Notes under the pieces: model-generated
What the model was told of the DNA's origin: nothing
What the model saw: only the letters and a program-made list of their open reading frames with translations
Database searches by the model: none
In this document: in pieces, positions 51,848-62,986 of the stretch
Layout: each line of letters opens with the position of its first letter
How positions within the stretch are numbered: the first letter of the stretch is position 1
Position numbers and translations under genes: made by a program
From: Fragilaria crotonensis
Taxonomy: Eukaryota > Bacillariophyta > Fragilariophyceae > Fragilariales > Fragilariaceae
Assembly: GCA_022925895.1 (NCBI GenBank)
Contig: JAKSYS010000197.1
Location: 26,370 to 90,369, forward strand
Reading direction: 5' to 3'
Length of the DNA: 64,000 nucleotides

Positions 51848-53256
51848 CATATTATCCGGATGAAATTTGTACTTTATTGTACTTTTGTACTTTCAAAAGT
51901 ACAAAACCCGGAACTTAAACCCGGAAACCATGTACTTTTGTTTCCGGGTTTTGTACTTTCAAAAGTACAAAAAGACAATAACATTTTCAATAACATTGTC
52001 GATGTTAGGCGAACCCGGATTGTACTTTTGTACTTTTGCGAGATATGGGGTGTGCTGTGTGCTGTCGGTTTGAAGAATGAAATAGGCACTGTTATTTATC
52101 ATGCGCCGGCACACTGCCCTACAATATCTACAACACAAAAACTTTGCATCATGCCCATTTGATTTAGTGTCATTTAACCTTGTCTAATACATCTTCATTG
52201 CTTCTGTTGCCATTGTGCAATCGATGATTGTCAATTCGGTTTCGTCATCATTGCTGATGTCAGTCATTTTCATCGTTGCCGTCAAAGAATATTCAATGGA
52301 TGATCATTATCATTTTAGTTTTTATTTTCGTTGTCATTCATGGTCTCGCTCATTCTGGACACAACATTGTTATGCCCTAGACTGCTTTTGATTGATTGTC
52401 ATTTTGCATGATCAATTGATTGATCGACATTTTAAAGATCAATTGATCGATAGTCGCTTTCGTTCGATCAATCAATCGATCGTTGTTTTTGTCGTCAATT
52501 TGTCTTTACCTTTGTTAATCGTTTATTTGCTTGTCTTTGTTTGCAAGGCACTGCCATGGTAGTCATTGTTGCCATCCTTGTATCAAGCATTGTTTCTTTT
52601 CAATATCCATTGTTGTTGAGTAGTATCCGTCCTCTACACATTCAATTGATCAACATGGTGTTGCCCTTCTTCACAGGGATTGACTCCTTCTTCCTTGTTT
52701 CCAATCACTTCGTACAAAACTCAAGTACAAGTTTTGTGTGTACACTATACACTACTTCTTGCTTTCTATTTACATTCATGCATGAAGCTAAATATGTAGT
52801 TAGGATTCATTACCTAAAAGTGTTGCCCTAAGTTTTAAATCCTTTTATACGTCTATGATTTATTGAATTGAAACTTATTTAGACTGTTATTGCTTAAGTA
52901 AGCCTCGTTTCCTTGACATGGTGTAGCTCATCTCTTGAACTTTAGCTAGGTTTGCAATCCGTCGGCGTGGAGTAAATATCCTTTACTTAGATTTTAATCA
53001 ATTAAGTATTTGTAGTGTACCAATTTCCGTGTAGATTTCAACGACGTAAGTAAAACTCCTTCTGACTTAAAGGGGATTTCGGATGGTGAACCCCAAAACG
53101 TCTTTCACAATGAAATTGCAAAAGTCACATTTCATATATACTGCATCCGGTTGAGACCCATTGTACTTTGAAAGTACAAAGTACAAAGTACAATGTACTT
53201 TACTGAGTACTTGAAAGTACAAAGTACAAAAGTACAATTTTCATCCGGATAATATG
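51848..53256. mobile_element. possible non-autonomous element with 18-bp inverted ends
   Basis: CATATTATCCGGATGAAA at 51848-51865 is the exact reverse complement of 53239-53256. Inside both ends lie clusters of GTACTTT/AAAGTAC palindromes (51868-51972 and 53165-53234). The 1.4-kb interior has no transposase. It holds TCATTG-rich and GATCAATTGATCGA-type palindromes (52380-52480). No target duplication was identified, so the element status is inferred from the ends. Confidence 0.5.
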
Positions 53257-53888
53257 CACCCTTACATAAGGAAGGATGAGAAATTTGAGAATCTGCTTAA
53301 ATCTCCTTTTTCCTTCGTTGTACTGTACTGTAATATGGGAACATCAAAACACCGTTACTACATTGTTGTGAAGTGCGTTACATAAAAACATTCTTGAAAA
53401 ACATCTTATTTTACTATGACAAATAAGTGCTTTGTCGTTATGGCGATATAAGGAAATATAAGGAGATTCGAGAACTGCTTAAATCTCCTTTTTTCCCTTA
53501 TGAATGAGAAGGAAGTACGTCAAATATATTTTTGAGATGATTTTGTGAAACAACTTCTCCCAGAGAAGGTGACAAGAATCGGCATGACTACTACTATGCA
53601 TAGCACCCTGAGCGTGCCGGTGCAAATCGGTTAGCGTGGCACAGATGTATGATGGTAGTGCTTAAAAATATATTTGAGAAATAACGGTTAAAAAGTAGGC
53701 CACAACGAGATGAAGTGGAAATTCCGGATGTCCCAGTTAAGCTGTCCACTGGTACGAGTACGAAGGCCTTCACACGCAGTGCATTCATAGCAAAACCATT
53801 CACCGCGTGCAAGCATCCTCAACGACCACAAAGAATATCTGGTGTGTGTCAAGTGTCAGCAGACGACAGTCAACGAATCGACCACACA
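53257..53888. other. spacer before duplication copy B
   Basis: Two similar words, GAGAATTTGAGAATCTGCTTAA-like near 53280 and 53470, both followed by ATCTCCTTTTT. Nothing else was recognised. Confidence 0.4.
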
Positions 53889-54241
53889 CGGATGCCCCAT
53901 CGTGGGCATTAAGTGGTTGGGAGACACCACCAACATCAGCTGGCAGCGATCCTCCAGACCTTGGCTCCTGCCAAACGGGAACGAACCATCAAAACAAATT
54001 CTCCGTCACGAACGATTCGCCGACATGGGAATTGGTCCTTGCAAAGACGTTGCCAGATGACGGTACTTCTTCTGTATGTCCAGCATCAGTAATCTTGGCT
54101 CCTCGCGGAGGGTGCGATAATCTGTGCGACGATACAGAACGGTATTCCGATACGTGTGAGTTCACCGTATCGGGCGATGCTACGTGGTTGCTTATTCAGA
54201 CTGAGGATCAGCGCTGGATCTTCCAACCATCCCTGTTGTGA
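53889..54241 (+). pseudogene. headless copy of the 43346-43924 gene
   Basis: It shares the C-terminal ~117 residues with copy A in one open frame, including SPTWELVLAKTLPDDGTSS and RGGCDNLCDD, with substitutions such as LIQTEDQRWIFQPSLL at the end. Upstream of 53889 the sequence is unrelated to copy A, so the gene's start is missing. Confidence 0.6.
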
Positions 54242-54365
54242 CAGAGACTTCCAGATCCGTTTCTATGCGATGTGAAGAACAATCTCTCAAACTGATGATG
54301 ACGCTCCAACACCAAGTAGTCAGTGCACCGGCAATGTGAATGCATGCACCTCCAACCCAAACGTG

Positions 54366-56458
54366 TTACATTTCAGCCGATTCCACAGATTCGCTACTAT
54401 CATTTTCAATCACCATCTCTTCCAAATCGTCACTCTCATTTTGCTCATCGTGGTCTAAATGTGTCAGCAGGTGATGGTACTGTTCGGCACACGGTAGAAA
54501 CTTGATGGCGTATGGACTGTCCTCCTTCATCAGAGACACGACAGTCCGCTGCCGATCGGCGCTCAAGAATCGTGTGCAAAAGGCAAGACATGACAAGGCA
54601 TCTCCAGGCCCGAAATCGTTCCGGTACACATCGCACTTTTGGAATCAGAATTACGCGCCTTGCGTCATCAATGACAAGGTGACGTTGGATGAACTTTGTA
54701 CTTGCGGCCTGTAGTTGAGACTCAAGACGATCAGACCTGAGGACCGGGATGGCTTGGGAGCAAGAAGAATCGCCGGTGTTCAGCATAAAGATGATTCTCG
54801 GATCTGTGTAGGTTAATGCGTAGATACTGTAGGCAGAAGACTTGCGAGGAATGTCGATGTAAGGATGCTTCGGCGAGACAGGCTTGGACATGTTTCCACG
54901 AAGAACACAGTGGTAAAGTTCGGCCAATGAAAAAACGTCGCCTCCGATTTCATAACAAGAAGTACGGAAAAAATGCCCAACCGACTTCTTGTAGAGTGGG
55001 CCATTAATCGTCAGCAAAAGAGCGTGTTGGAGGAGACAGTGATAAATATTAGCAAAGATGCACAATGCTGATGGTTGTGAAAGATCCAAGCGATCGAGTT
55101 GAATTGATCGTAGTTGACTCGTCATGTCAAGAAACGCAGAGAAGGAAGCAGGGTCTGATTCGATTGTATCGAATGTTGTCGAAAGGGCGAATGCAAGCAA
55201 CTTGTTGACGAAAGACTCGATTCGTTGTGTTTCAAAATCCTCCTCGTCATCTGAGGACGACAGCGTCTCGATATCAAAGGTCATTCGCCGCCCGTTCATC
55301 ACTGACCGGTGCATTGACTTGGAACCAGAAGGTATCTTAGACCATTTTTGGTTTCCAGTTGATGCCGCTGCTTCAACAGAGTCTTGAAAGCCCTGCCAGA
55401 AGCGAGCTTTCCACAAATCGTTGTCGGCATCTAGGCTCTCTTGGCGGAGGCCTTTCTGAGCCATGATTCTCAAACAAAATTCATCTCTCGACTCCTCGCC
55501 AGGAAATGCCAGATACTAGCACTGCCACGCAGTTTCAATTACAACAACCGGATATCCTGGCAAGGGAGACAACTCATTCAGATCCAAGGGTCGAACCAAA
55601 CTAATGTCAAAGTAAGAGAGCTGCAGCGATGGAAGTTTCGACCCCGGCGTAAACAATACGACTTTCTTTCGTACACACCAAGCCACTCTTCTCGCCAGTG
55701 ACTCTCCCAAAGACACCTAGCTACAAGCGAGGCAAACAATCGCTTCTGGTCGTCTGGGGTTACTACCGACCTGGTAAGCGCCGCCCTGTAGAAACGACAT
55801 GTCTAGCTCGGTGGTCTGGAGGAATTGAGCCTGTGCGATTGCTTCAAAGTATTTTCCCATCTGCGAAGAAGGCGCGGCACTTGAAATCCGATTGAGGGCG
55901 CGGGACGTTGTTCGTAACGACTGCTCGGATGGCGACAGTAGCCCGGCGAGTGAGGTTGGGTGCGTTCTCCAAATGGCCGAATTCCTCTTCTCGAAACGCT
56001 TGACTGTGCGATTCACCGCCAAAAATTCGTTTTCCTTTCTGCGCTTGCTTGTTTTTACTCAGGTGTGACTTTCGGCGCCTTCGGGTCTCGGGACGGCGGT
56101 TTCTTTGAATGTTGAATGGCGGTCGCTGTCCGCGAAACTGGAGCGATGATCGCCTTTCCAGCAGTAACTCAACCTTTTTCCCTTGCTTGACAACCTGCTT
56201 TCCAGTTTTGGCCGTGCTTGTGGCCACTGATCTGGCGAATTGGTCAAAATTCACTGTCTTAGCGATCTGATCCATGATTTTCCGCCCCTTGGTCCTGGGC
56301 GTTCTTTCCGCTTGATCAAAGTCCAATTCATCTTCAGTGAGCTGTTCGCCATCGTCATCAGTCATTGACGGCATGTTTTCAAGAGAATCTTGTCGTTGGG
56401 AAGTGATTGGATCATCTGCCTCCGACGGAACTCTGCGAGGGTGATTGACCCGTTGCAT
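54366..56458 (-). pseudogene. DUF547-domain protein, copy B
   Basis: Aligns with copy A (44011-46110) throughout. Damage seen: loss of one base at about 56061 and 56170, an altered GGGGTTACTACC stretch near 55758, T4 to T3 near 55667, a nonsense change TAT to TAG at about 55517 (within the QCYYLAF motif of copy A), and a 2-bp loss near 54637. The DUF547 core (54860-55130) remains nearly unchanged. It cannot give a full-length protein. Confidence 0.85.
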
Positions 56459-56497
56459 CAAGGCTCATGAGGATCTCTCTAGGTTGAAGTCGTTCGA

Positions 56498-59400
56498 TTA
56501 CAGGGGGTCGAAAATTTTGTTGTTGCGCGACTCTACGGTGATTCTTCGATCCCTAACAGGTTTGGGTGATGTCCTCCTCTTGGAGTTACCAAGCCCAGAT
56601 CGAATGATACCAGCGAGAGTCCTTCCACTTCGAAGTCGACAGAACGAAGATGATTTCTTTCGCACTTCCTCGTCATCGTCTTCGCTGTCTACAATAACTC
56701 TTACAACGTACACCAGCTTGCGGCGGCGTTCTGTTCGATCAAGCATCTCGATCCATACAGGGACATCGAGGTTACAATTCAAGGTTGTCAAACGTAAGCC
56801 ATTCTGGGCTTCAACCATGTCGACATTTTCGAAAGAAAAGAACCCTCTTTTCAAACTTGGGGGTCGCCAACCTCGCTACTGCCGCTGGAAGTTGAGCGCA
56901 AAAGAGTATAGGCTTCATCCACTTGCCGCCATTCCCTTCAGTGCCGTCTCCCAAAACGACTTCGTCGTCCTCTTCGTCCCTCCTGTTTGCAGAGTCGTAC
57001 AAACCAAGCATGCGGCCGCCATACATCGCAGACTCTTGAGTCCTTACGCCTACGTGGAAACCATTCCATCGTTTGTGTTGCAAGCCGAACGTCCCTCCAA
57101 TTGTGATGTAGGAGCTTTGGTTCTCTTGAATAAAGTTGTCAGTATCGGGGATGTGAACGCTGAAAAATCCGTTGTTCTTCGGCTCAGCATTAACCCATTT
57201 CAGCCACCACCCCCTATGAATTGACAAGTACTTGTACTCAGTTGAGTCACCGGCACCCGGCACGACGAGCTTCACCTTCACTGTATCTCCTGATCGTATC
57301 AGCAACGATCTATCTTTCACATTCGTTTTCTTCGATGTCGCTTTCTCCAAACAACAACTGCTGACGCGCTTTCTTGAACAACAGTGAAACCTCCACCGTT
57401 ACATACGAAACCGTCGATACCCTGATCCGGAGACGAAACTTCCAAGACAACAGGATCGCCACTGCGAAGATAGAGTCCTCCTCCGAGTTCTGCAATGGTT
57501 TGCTCCTCCAAATAGGAGTCTTCATCGACTGATTCATTGTCCTCTAACAACGGATTTTGATCTCTGAAAATGGATGTCGCAGTTAGTTGACTGTTGGCTT
57601 CCATCCATGCTTTGGCGGCAGCGCCAATTTCTATTTCTCGACTGTTCGAAATCTCAAGGTCAGTACAGACTTGCATGAGACTTCGCAAATGCCGTTCTTG
57701 TCCAAAGGGCAACACGTAAATGGTCAGGTGAATCGGCTGCGGACCCACCACGCTGGCTAACCCAAATGGCTTAATTCCTGGAAAGTTCATCGTTTTCCAT
57801 TGGAGAAAATCAAAGTAACTGCTGTACATGGACATGGTATAGGTATCCTCCGTATTCCAATCTACAAAGCCTGTCTTGACACGGCGCTTCAAGTGTTCTG
57901 GATCTTCCACTAAATCTTGTCCCAATGTTGGTAGCGTTTCACCGGGTTTGGTAACAACAATGAGAGGAAACTAGTTTCGACTCCAAATGCCATGTGGGTT
58001 TCTCTTCCGAGCCCGACGACCCCGTGATCGAATAATCAAATGCACCAGGACTCATTTTTGACAAAGGCCATGGCGACCCGCACAAGGCACGTTGGAAGAC
58101 TCCCATTTTGACAGGTTCTTCCAATTCGAGAGCAAAAAGACTCTGCCGTTGGGCTTTAGTTGGAATAGTGAGCAGATGCACAAATATAAGGGAAATTAAA
58201 TCCTGGCATTGTCGGTGTTGAGAAAATTGCAAATAATCGTACCTTTGCTTCACTTTGAATTGAAATTGAAATTCAAACCTGCGTTGTTTTTGTGCAAAAT
58301 ACGCGGCATAGAGTTGTCGTTGTGTACGATCCTGTGCTGTTCCCTTGCAGCAGCGTCGTCGGCTGGATTATCGACATCTGGGGTCCTGATCATTAACAAC
58401 ATTTATCCCTTGAATGAGGAATTGTCCAAAACAAATGTTTCCGTCGAGTTGGGAAAGAGTCGCTGGCCATTCGATGTGTTCATGATGAAGAGGTGCTCCA
58501 ACGATGGATGAGGTTGGGGAAGAGAGGGATCTGGCATCATCGCAGGCGTCTGAATCTGACTTCCACGATCGCCATCCAAACCGTCATCGTCATGGTCAGT
58601 TTCGACATGGTCGTATTCATCAACGTCAACGAGGTCTGAACGACTTTGGATGACAGGAGGAGGAGGAGAAGGGGATCTGCGTGACAGATGATATTGAATT
58701 GACTCGACCAACGCACGGTTGTTGTTGTTACTGTTGCTGTTGTTGTTGCGGAAGTGATTCCAGTATGACAGAAGCAAAATACTCCGACACGTGAGCCATG
58801 CCACGACAAGGTATTCTGCCAAGCGACGGACCACCGGAAAGGCACCTGGAGAGTGGACTCCACAAGAATATGCCAATACAAGTAATCCGATATGAATCAA
58901 GACACGCTCTATTGAGACAATCACATCTTTCTGGTTCGCATCCAAGGAGAGACCGAACGTATTTTCGCCAACGTTTTGTTGGCCCTCCTTAGAGTCATCA
59001 TTGTCCTTGATTGGTATTGTCGTCATTGTCATAGGTTGATTCAAGCGATGATTGGTCGGATGAGAAGCTGAAGAGATACTGTAATCATTCTGGTTTTGTG
59101 GTAGCGATGTGGGATCATCGCCGTCCGAGTAACCACCTTCTCGTCGAAGACGATTGTGATGATTGTTGTTATTGCCGGTGTCGATGTTGTTGCGTGAATC
59201 TCTAATTCCTTGCTCCTTTCGCACTCGTAAACCACGACCAACGGCTCGTTTCCAATAAGGTCGACCAAGTAGAGATTTCCTTCCTTGTTGTTCCAGTTCC
59301 TGGTCTACTAGCGGTACTTCTAGGTCTCCTTCCATGGGTCGTTCCAGCTCCTGTTCTACCGTTAACACAACTTCCTGCTCCTTATCCTGCTCCAGCTCTG

Positions 59401-59524
59401 GTGGAGACGCACGTAGCTGTTGCCTATTTTTCGGTATCGTTCGTGGCGATTGTGGCTGTTCTAGTTGCAGTAGTTGTTGTCGTGGTTCATCATTTTGATG
59501 ATTCGTTTTCAACGACAACGGCAT
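56498..59524 (-). pseudogene. DUF1769-like membrane protein, copy B
   Basis: Aligns with copy A (46064-49208). A CAA to TAA change at about 58411-58413 stops the frame right after LDNSSFKG. Other damage: an A run one base shorter at the exon end (near 58247), G3 instead of G4 at 57996-57998, an extra base near 57966, one base lost from an A run at about 57350, and small losses near 56850 and 56535. It keeps T5 at 58287-58291, where copy A has T4, so here the RRFEFQFQFK segment reads in frame. Confidence 0.85.
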
Positions 59525-59610
59525 GGTGAACAAGCAACGACGCTCTTTTGGCGCTTAGGAGCAAAGTGAGCGAAGGTTTTTCACGTGACCAGACGGGGGC
59601 ATGGATTCCA

Positions 59611-59757
59611 TTAGAATGCAGTGAAATGACGTCAACTATGACGTCTTTATACTGAGGCCTGCATGTACTTCCTACTGTTATACAGTACCCATTACGACAG
59701 TACCATACGGAGAGCATGCTGATTGGTACGTCATGACGTCATTTCACTGCATTCTAA
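59611..59757. mobile_element. 147-bp MITE with 24-bp inverted ends carrying TGACGTCA
   Basis: The 24 bases at 59611-59634 (TTAGAATGCAGTGAAATGAC...) are the exact reverse complement of 59734-59757. Counting TA as the target site, the ends read GAATGCAGTG, as in Tc1/mariner-like MITEs. The comparable place in copy A (after CCAGACGGGG, about 49280) lacks it. The full insertion in copy B is slightly longer (about 59604-59786, with CAT on both sides). The palindrome TGACGTCA lies inside each inverted repeat. Confidence 0.8.
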
Positions 59758-60027
59758 GATACAGCTTAAGCCTAAGATACATACCGGAATTTTGGTTGCT
59801 ATCCAGATCTCTATGAGTACCGACATTTGTGCAGTTTTGCAAAACATCTGTTACTGATGTAATCTACTGCTACCTCAATCAACCACTGTACTGAAGTACA
59901 AGAAGCTCCGAGTCTTGTTCAAGTTGATCCTCCTGAAAACAAAAGGCATTTCTTCCTGTTCGAGTTCTCTATTGTACTACAGTACTAGCAGTACTGGTAC
60001 CGTATCCGGAGAACTATACGGACATGT

Positions 60028-61639
60028 CTATTCCCAAACATCATTGCTGGGAGAATTGCAACTCGAGGCGTCATTGTTGTTGCTCATACGGATCGATGGC
60101 GACTGTACACTATTGCCAATACGCAAGCATTCCGTAGACGACAATGATGGATCAGAGGAAAGTGGACTAAAATCACAGAGCAAGCCCACGACAGTTGTGA
60201 ATCCATGCATATACGTCCCTCAATAACCTCATGCGGTTGGAATCCCGCGACTCCAACGGGGCCAATTTCGCCATTGGCAAAGAATCCTGCGACAGGAGGA
60301 GGTGCAGCAGCAGATGCACCTTCCTCACTCTCATCTGTTGGATTCTCAAACAAACTGCTCACATACGACACATCCACATTGGGACATTCGAACATGCCTT
60401 GCCCACGGGCCACACACGATACTTGCAGTGCGGCACTGGCGTTCCACAGTGAGCACGTCCACCAGCAAAGAGTCGTTCGGTGAGAGTCCGTTCCATTTGG
60501 AGTTTCATGTCATCTCTGGCGGCCTGTGCATCTCTCATGGAATCGCACTCGATCGCCCAATTGAACATCGCGAGAGCCCACAACGACAGCGCCCTTGTCC
60601 GGTTGGAAACCAATAATTTGACGAATTAAAAAGTCAGTTCTGGAAGATGATGTTCCACGTTCCACTCCATTGGCTGATGCGATTCCGACGAGATACCCTG
60701 CGGCACTCATTAGTTTCCGATCTTCCGCGGACGCGTCGTTGGCAACCTTTGAAGTTTTTGCAGAGCCTGACTCCATCAATTCTTCCAAAGCGTTCCCTGT
60801 TGTCTTGGTAACTGTAAATATAGGCCCAACAGGTCGACATCCCTGTGACACAATGGCTTGGAGTCCCATGGTTCCGGTCCATTTCAGAATGACCGCCGAT
60901 CCCTGTGGCAATGGTTCACCGTTCATGGCGACTGTGGGTTGAAACTGGCCTGTGCGGGAACAGATATGCCACCTGCCACAACCGATCCACGAAGTCCCTG
61001 CAAGATGGTATCAATAGGAGACCAGGGGTCGACAAATAGAAGAAAGGATGGTGGTCGTTGTTGTTGTTGGTCTTGTCCCGATGGTTGACGGGAATAATCA
61101 TTGTTCGATTGCAATTCCTTCCAGAATTTTGGATCATTTGGTGGTGGATTGTTTAGTTCATTAAAACTTAGCATTTCCACAGTAGCACCTTTTGGTAGAG
61201 TACCTGATAACATGGACATGGCAGGTTGATTCGGTCGATCAACTTCAGACCCTTGCCCGACAATACCACCTCCCACCAATGCCATGAGTTGTGTCGTTTT
61301 TGGCAATTGCTCCCATGCGTGCTTCACAAGTCTCTTGAAGGATCCCGCATGTGATGAACTTACAAACAAGAATGCAATGTCCGGATCTTCCGGTCCGATG
61401 GAGGATAACAATTCCTGTAAAGCAGAATCTGGATCAAGGTCTGTGGACAGACATGATTTCCATGCCGATAGCGTAGTTCGTCGTTTTGTTTCTATCGTGG
61501 TCGTTTGGACGGATGGAACAAATCGATGCGACTTTTGGTCCAGATGAGGGATGGGTGCCACAAGAAAGGATTGAACACCAACATTTGTGAAGAGGTGAAG
61601 AATCAGTGCAAGAAATAGTAGTTCCGCATGAGGTCTCAT
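60028..61639 (-). CDS. FIST-domain protein with plastid-type leader (frame interrupted)
   Basis: ATG at 61639. The leader LLFLALILHLFTNVGVQS-F followed by LVAPIP fits a diatom plastid signal. FIST-N follows: IAFLFVSSSHAGSFKRLVKH, ALVGGGIVGQGSEVDRPNQP, FLLFVDPWSPIDTILQGLRG. FIST-C follows in other frames: GPIFTVTKTTGNALEELME, DFLIRQIIGFQPDKGAVVVG, MKLQMERTLTERLFAGG, ARGQGMFECPNVDVSYVSSL, AGFFANGEIGPVG, and MHGFTTVVGL at the end. FIST domains bind small ligands, probably amino acids, in bacterial sensors. Four single-base frame changes occur (near 60943, 60533, 60430 and 60208), the first and last in T3 and G3 runs. The protein order is otherwise complete, so either a decaying gene or assembly errors. 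Confidence 0.75.
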
Positions 61640-62986
61640 GATGGTTCAGAGGTATATGAGTCAATCCAATCGGAATTGTTGGGCAGAAGAAGGCTGTTGA
61701 GCATATGAGGAACACAGCAGGTCACAAAAATAAATGAGAGAAAAAAGAGAGGAAATGGTGATGTCATCTGTCAGCTGTCACATGAGAATCCTTGCTCCGC
61801 ATGAGAACTCACGAACCGGTACGTGTACTTCAGGGTACTCCAGTACTGTAGCATCTACGACCTCGTACTACTTGCGTAAATTCAAATCTTTAACATACGA
61901 GTTTAATCAATACATATATATATGTTATATATATGATCTTAATCAAGAATTCTCGGTGTGTATTGAAAAACTGAAGGATCCCAATCAAAGCATGGTCCTA
62001 CCGGTAGTCTCCTCAACAACGTGCCAATGACGACGATTTCTATCCATGCGGCCACTACGATCACTATCTATATGAATGAACCTGTAGAATACCTTCATCG
62101 TTGGTTGGAGTGGCATCGCCAAGCCACTTTTTGACATTTCAAAGCCCTCGATGCATCAACTCAGTGGTGTAGGTGGCCTTGGGTCACAGGAGGGTGTCAT
62201 GCTCTTGTGATTGTGGATGGGATGGCAACATGACAGGAGGGTGATTGTGTTTTCACGTCCAACGATGCAATTGCGGGGATACAAAAATGACGATCAAAAG
62301 TGTTTATGACTTTTATCCTCGTCGTGAAATGACTTTCTCATTATTGCACGGGACTTGGAGGATGCCATCTCTCATCAGACCGACGACTTTACGGCCATGC
62401 CCAAGCAACACAAAACAAGGTCCTGGACAATCATGACGAGGATAGCGCAATACGCACAATTGAAATTGCCGCATCCAGAAGAACATTTTCCTTGATCGGA
62501 TGGCTTGCGGGTCGCTTCCATTGTCGCCAACAGAGCTGCTCGAGATTATCGATGAAATCACGTACATTCTTGGAGAATCACGGAAACAGTCATGCAGAAA
62601 ATATGAACCTATGGGAAAAGAAGGAACGCTCCAGCTTTTGTGAAGGGAAGCTGACACTCCATGCATCATCGAGTAGTAGTCTCAGCCGCATTGACCGATG
62701 AGTTGGAATTCATCTGAGAAAACGACTCCCAAACCCGATGTTTTGCAGAACAAGCTGCAACCTGCTTCTGTCTCACAGTGAGAATTGATGGTGGCTGTAA
62801 ATTCGATGCATGTCTATTGTTTCCACCCAAGTGAAGTACCTCTGTCAGCGGCCAATCTCTATGGTGGACGACAATATGATCATGGAACTAGTTATTTCAC
62901 CGATTCACAAAATGTTGGTGATGCAGAATGCCTTTAAATTTTCCTTTAAATCTACCGTAATGAAAAGAGTTGTCATACTCCGATTA
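61640..62986. other. gene-free stretch
   Basis: It contains an (AT)n patch (about 61908-61936) and GTACTCCAGTACTGTA near 61845. Open frames at 62245-62436 and 62313-62669 lack support. Confidence 0.4.

Larger units (their letters stand above)
53889..59590. repeat. segmental duplication, copy B (degenerate)
   Basis: Direct repeat of 43572-49260, about 10.3 kb downstream. All genes in it are damaged, by nonsense substitutions as well as short indels, so this copy has decayed while copy A kept at least the DUF547 frame. Confidence 0.93.

Noticed and set aside
61905-61940. Origin or centromere-like AT patch
   Set aside because: A simple TATATATATGTTATATATATG run too short to support any such function.
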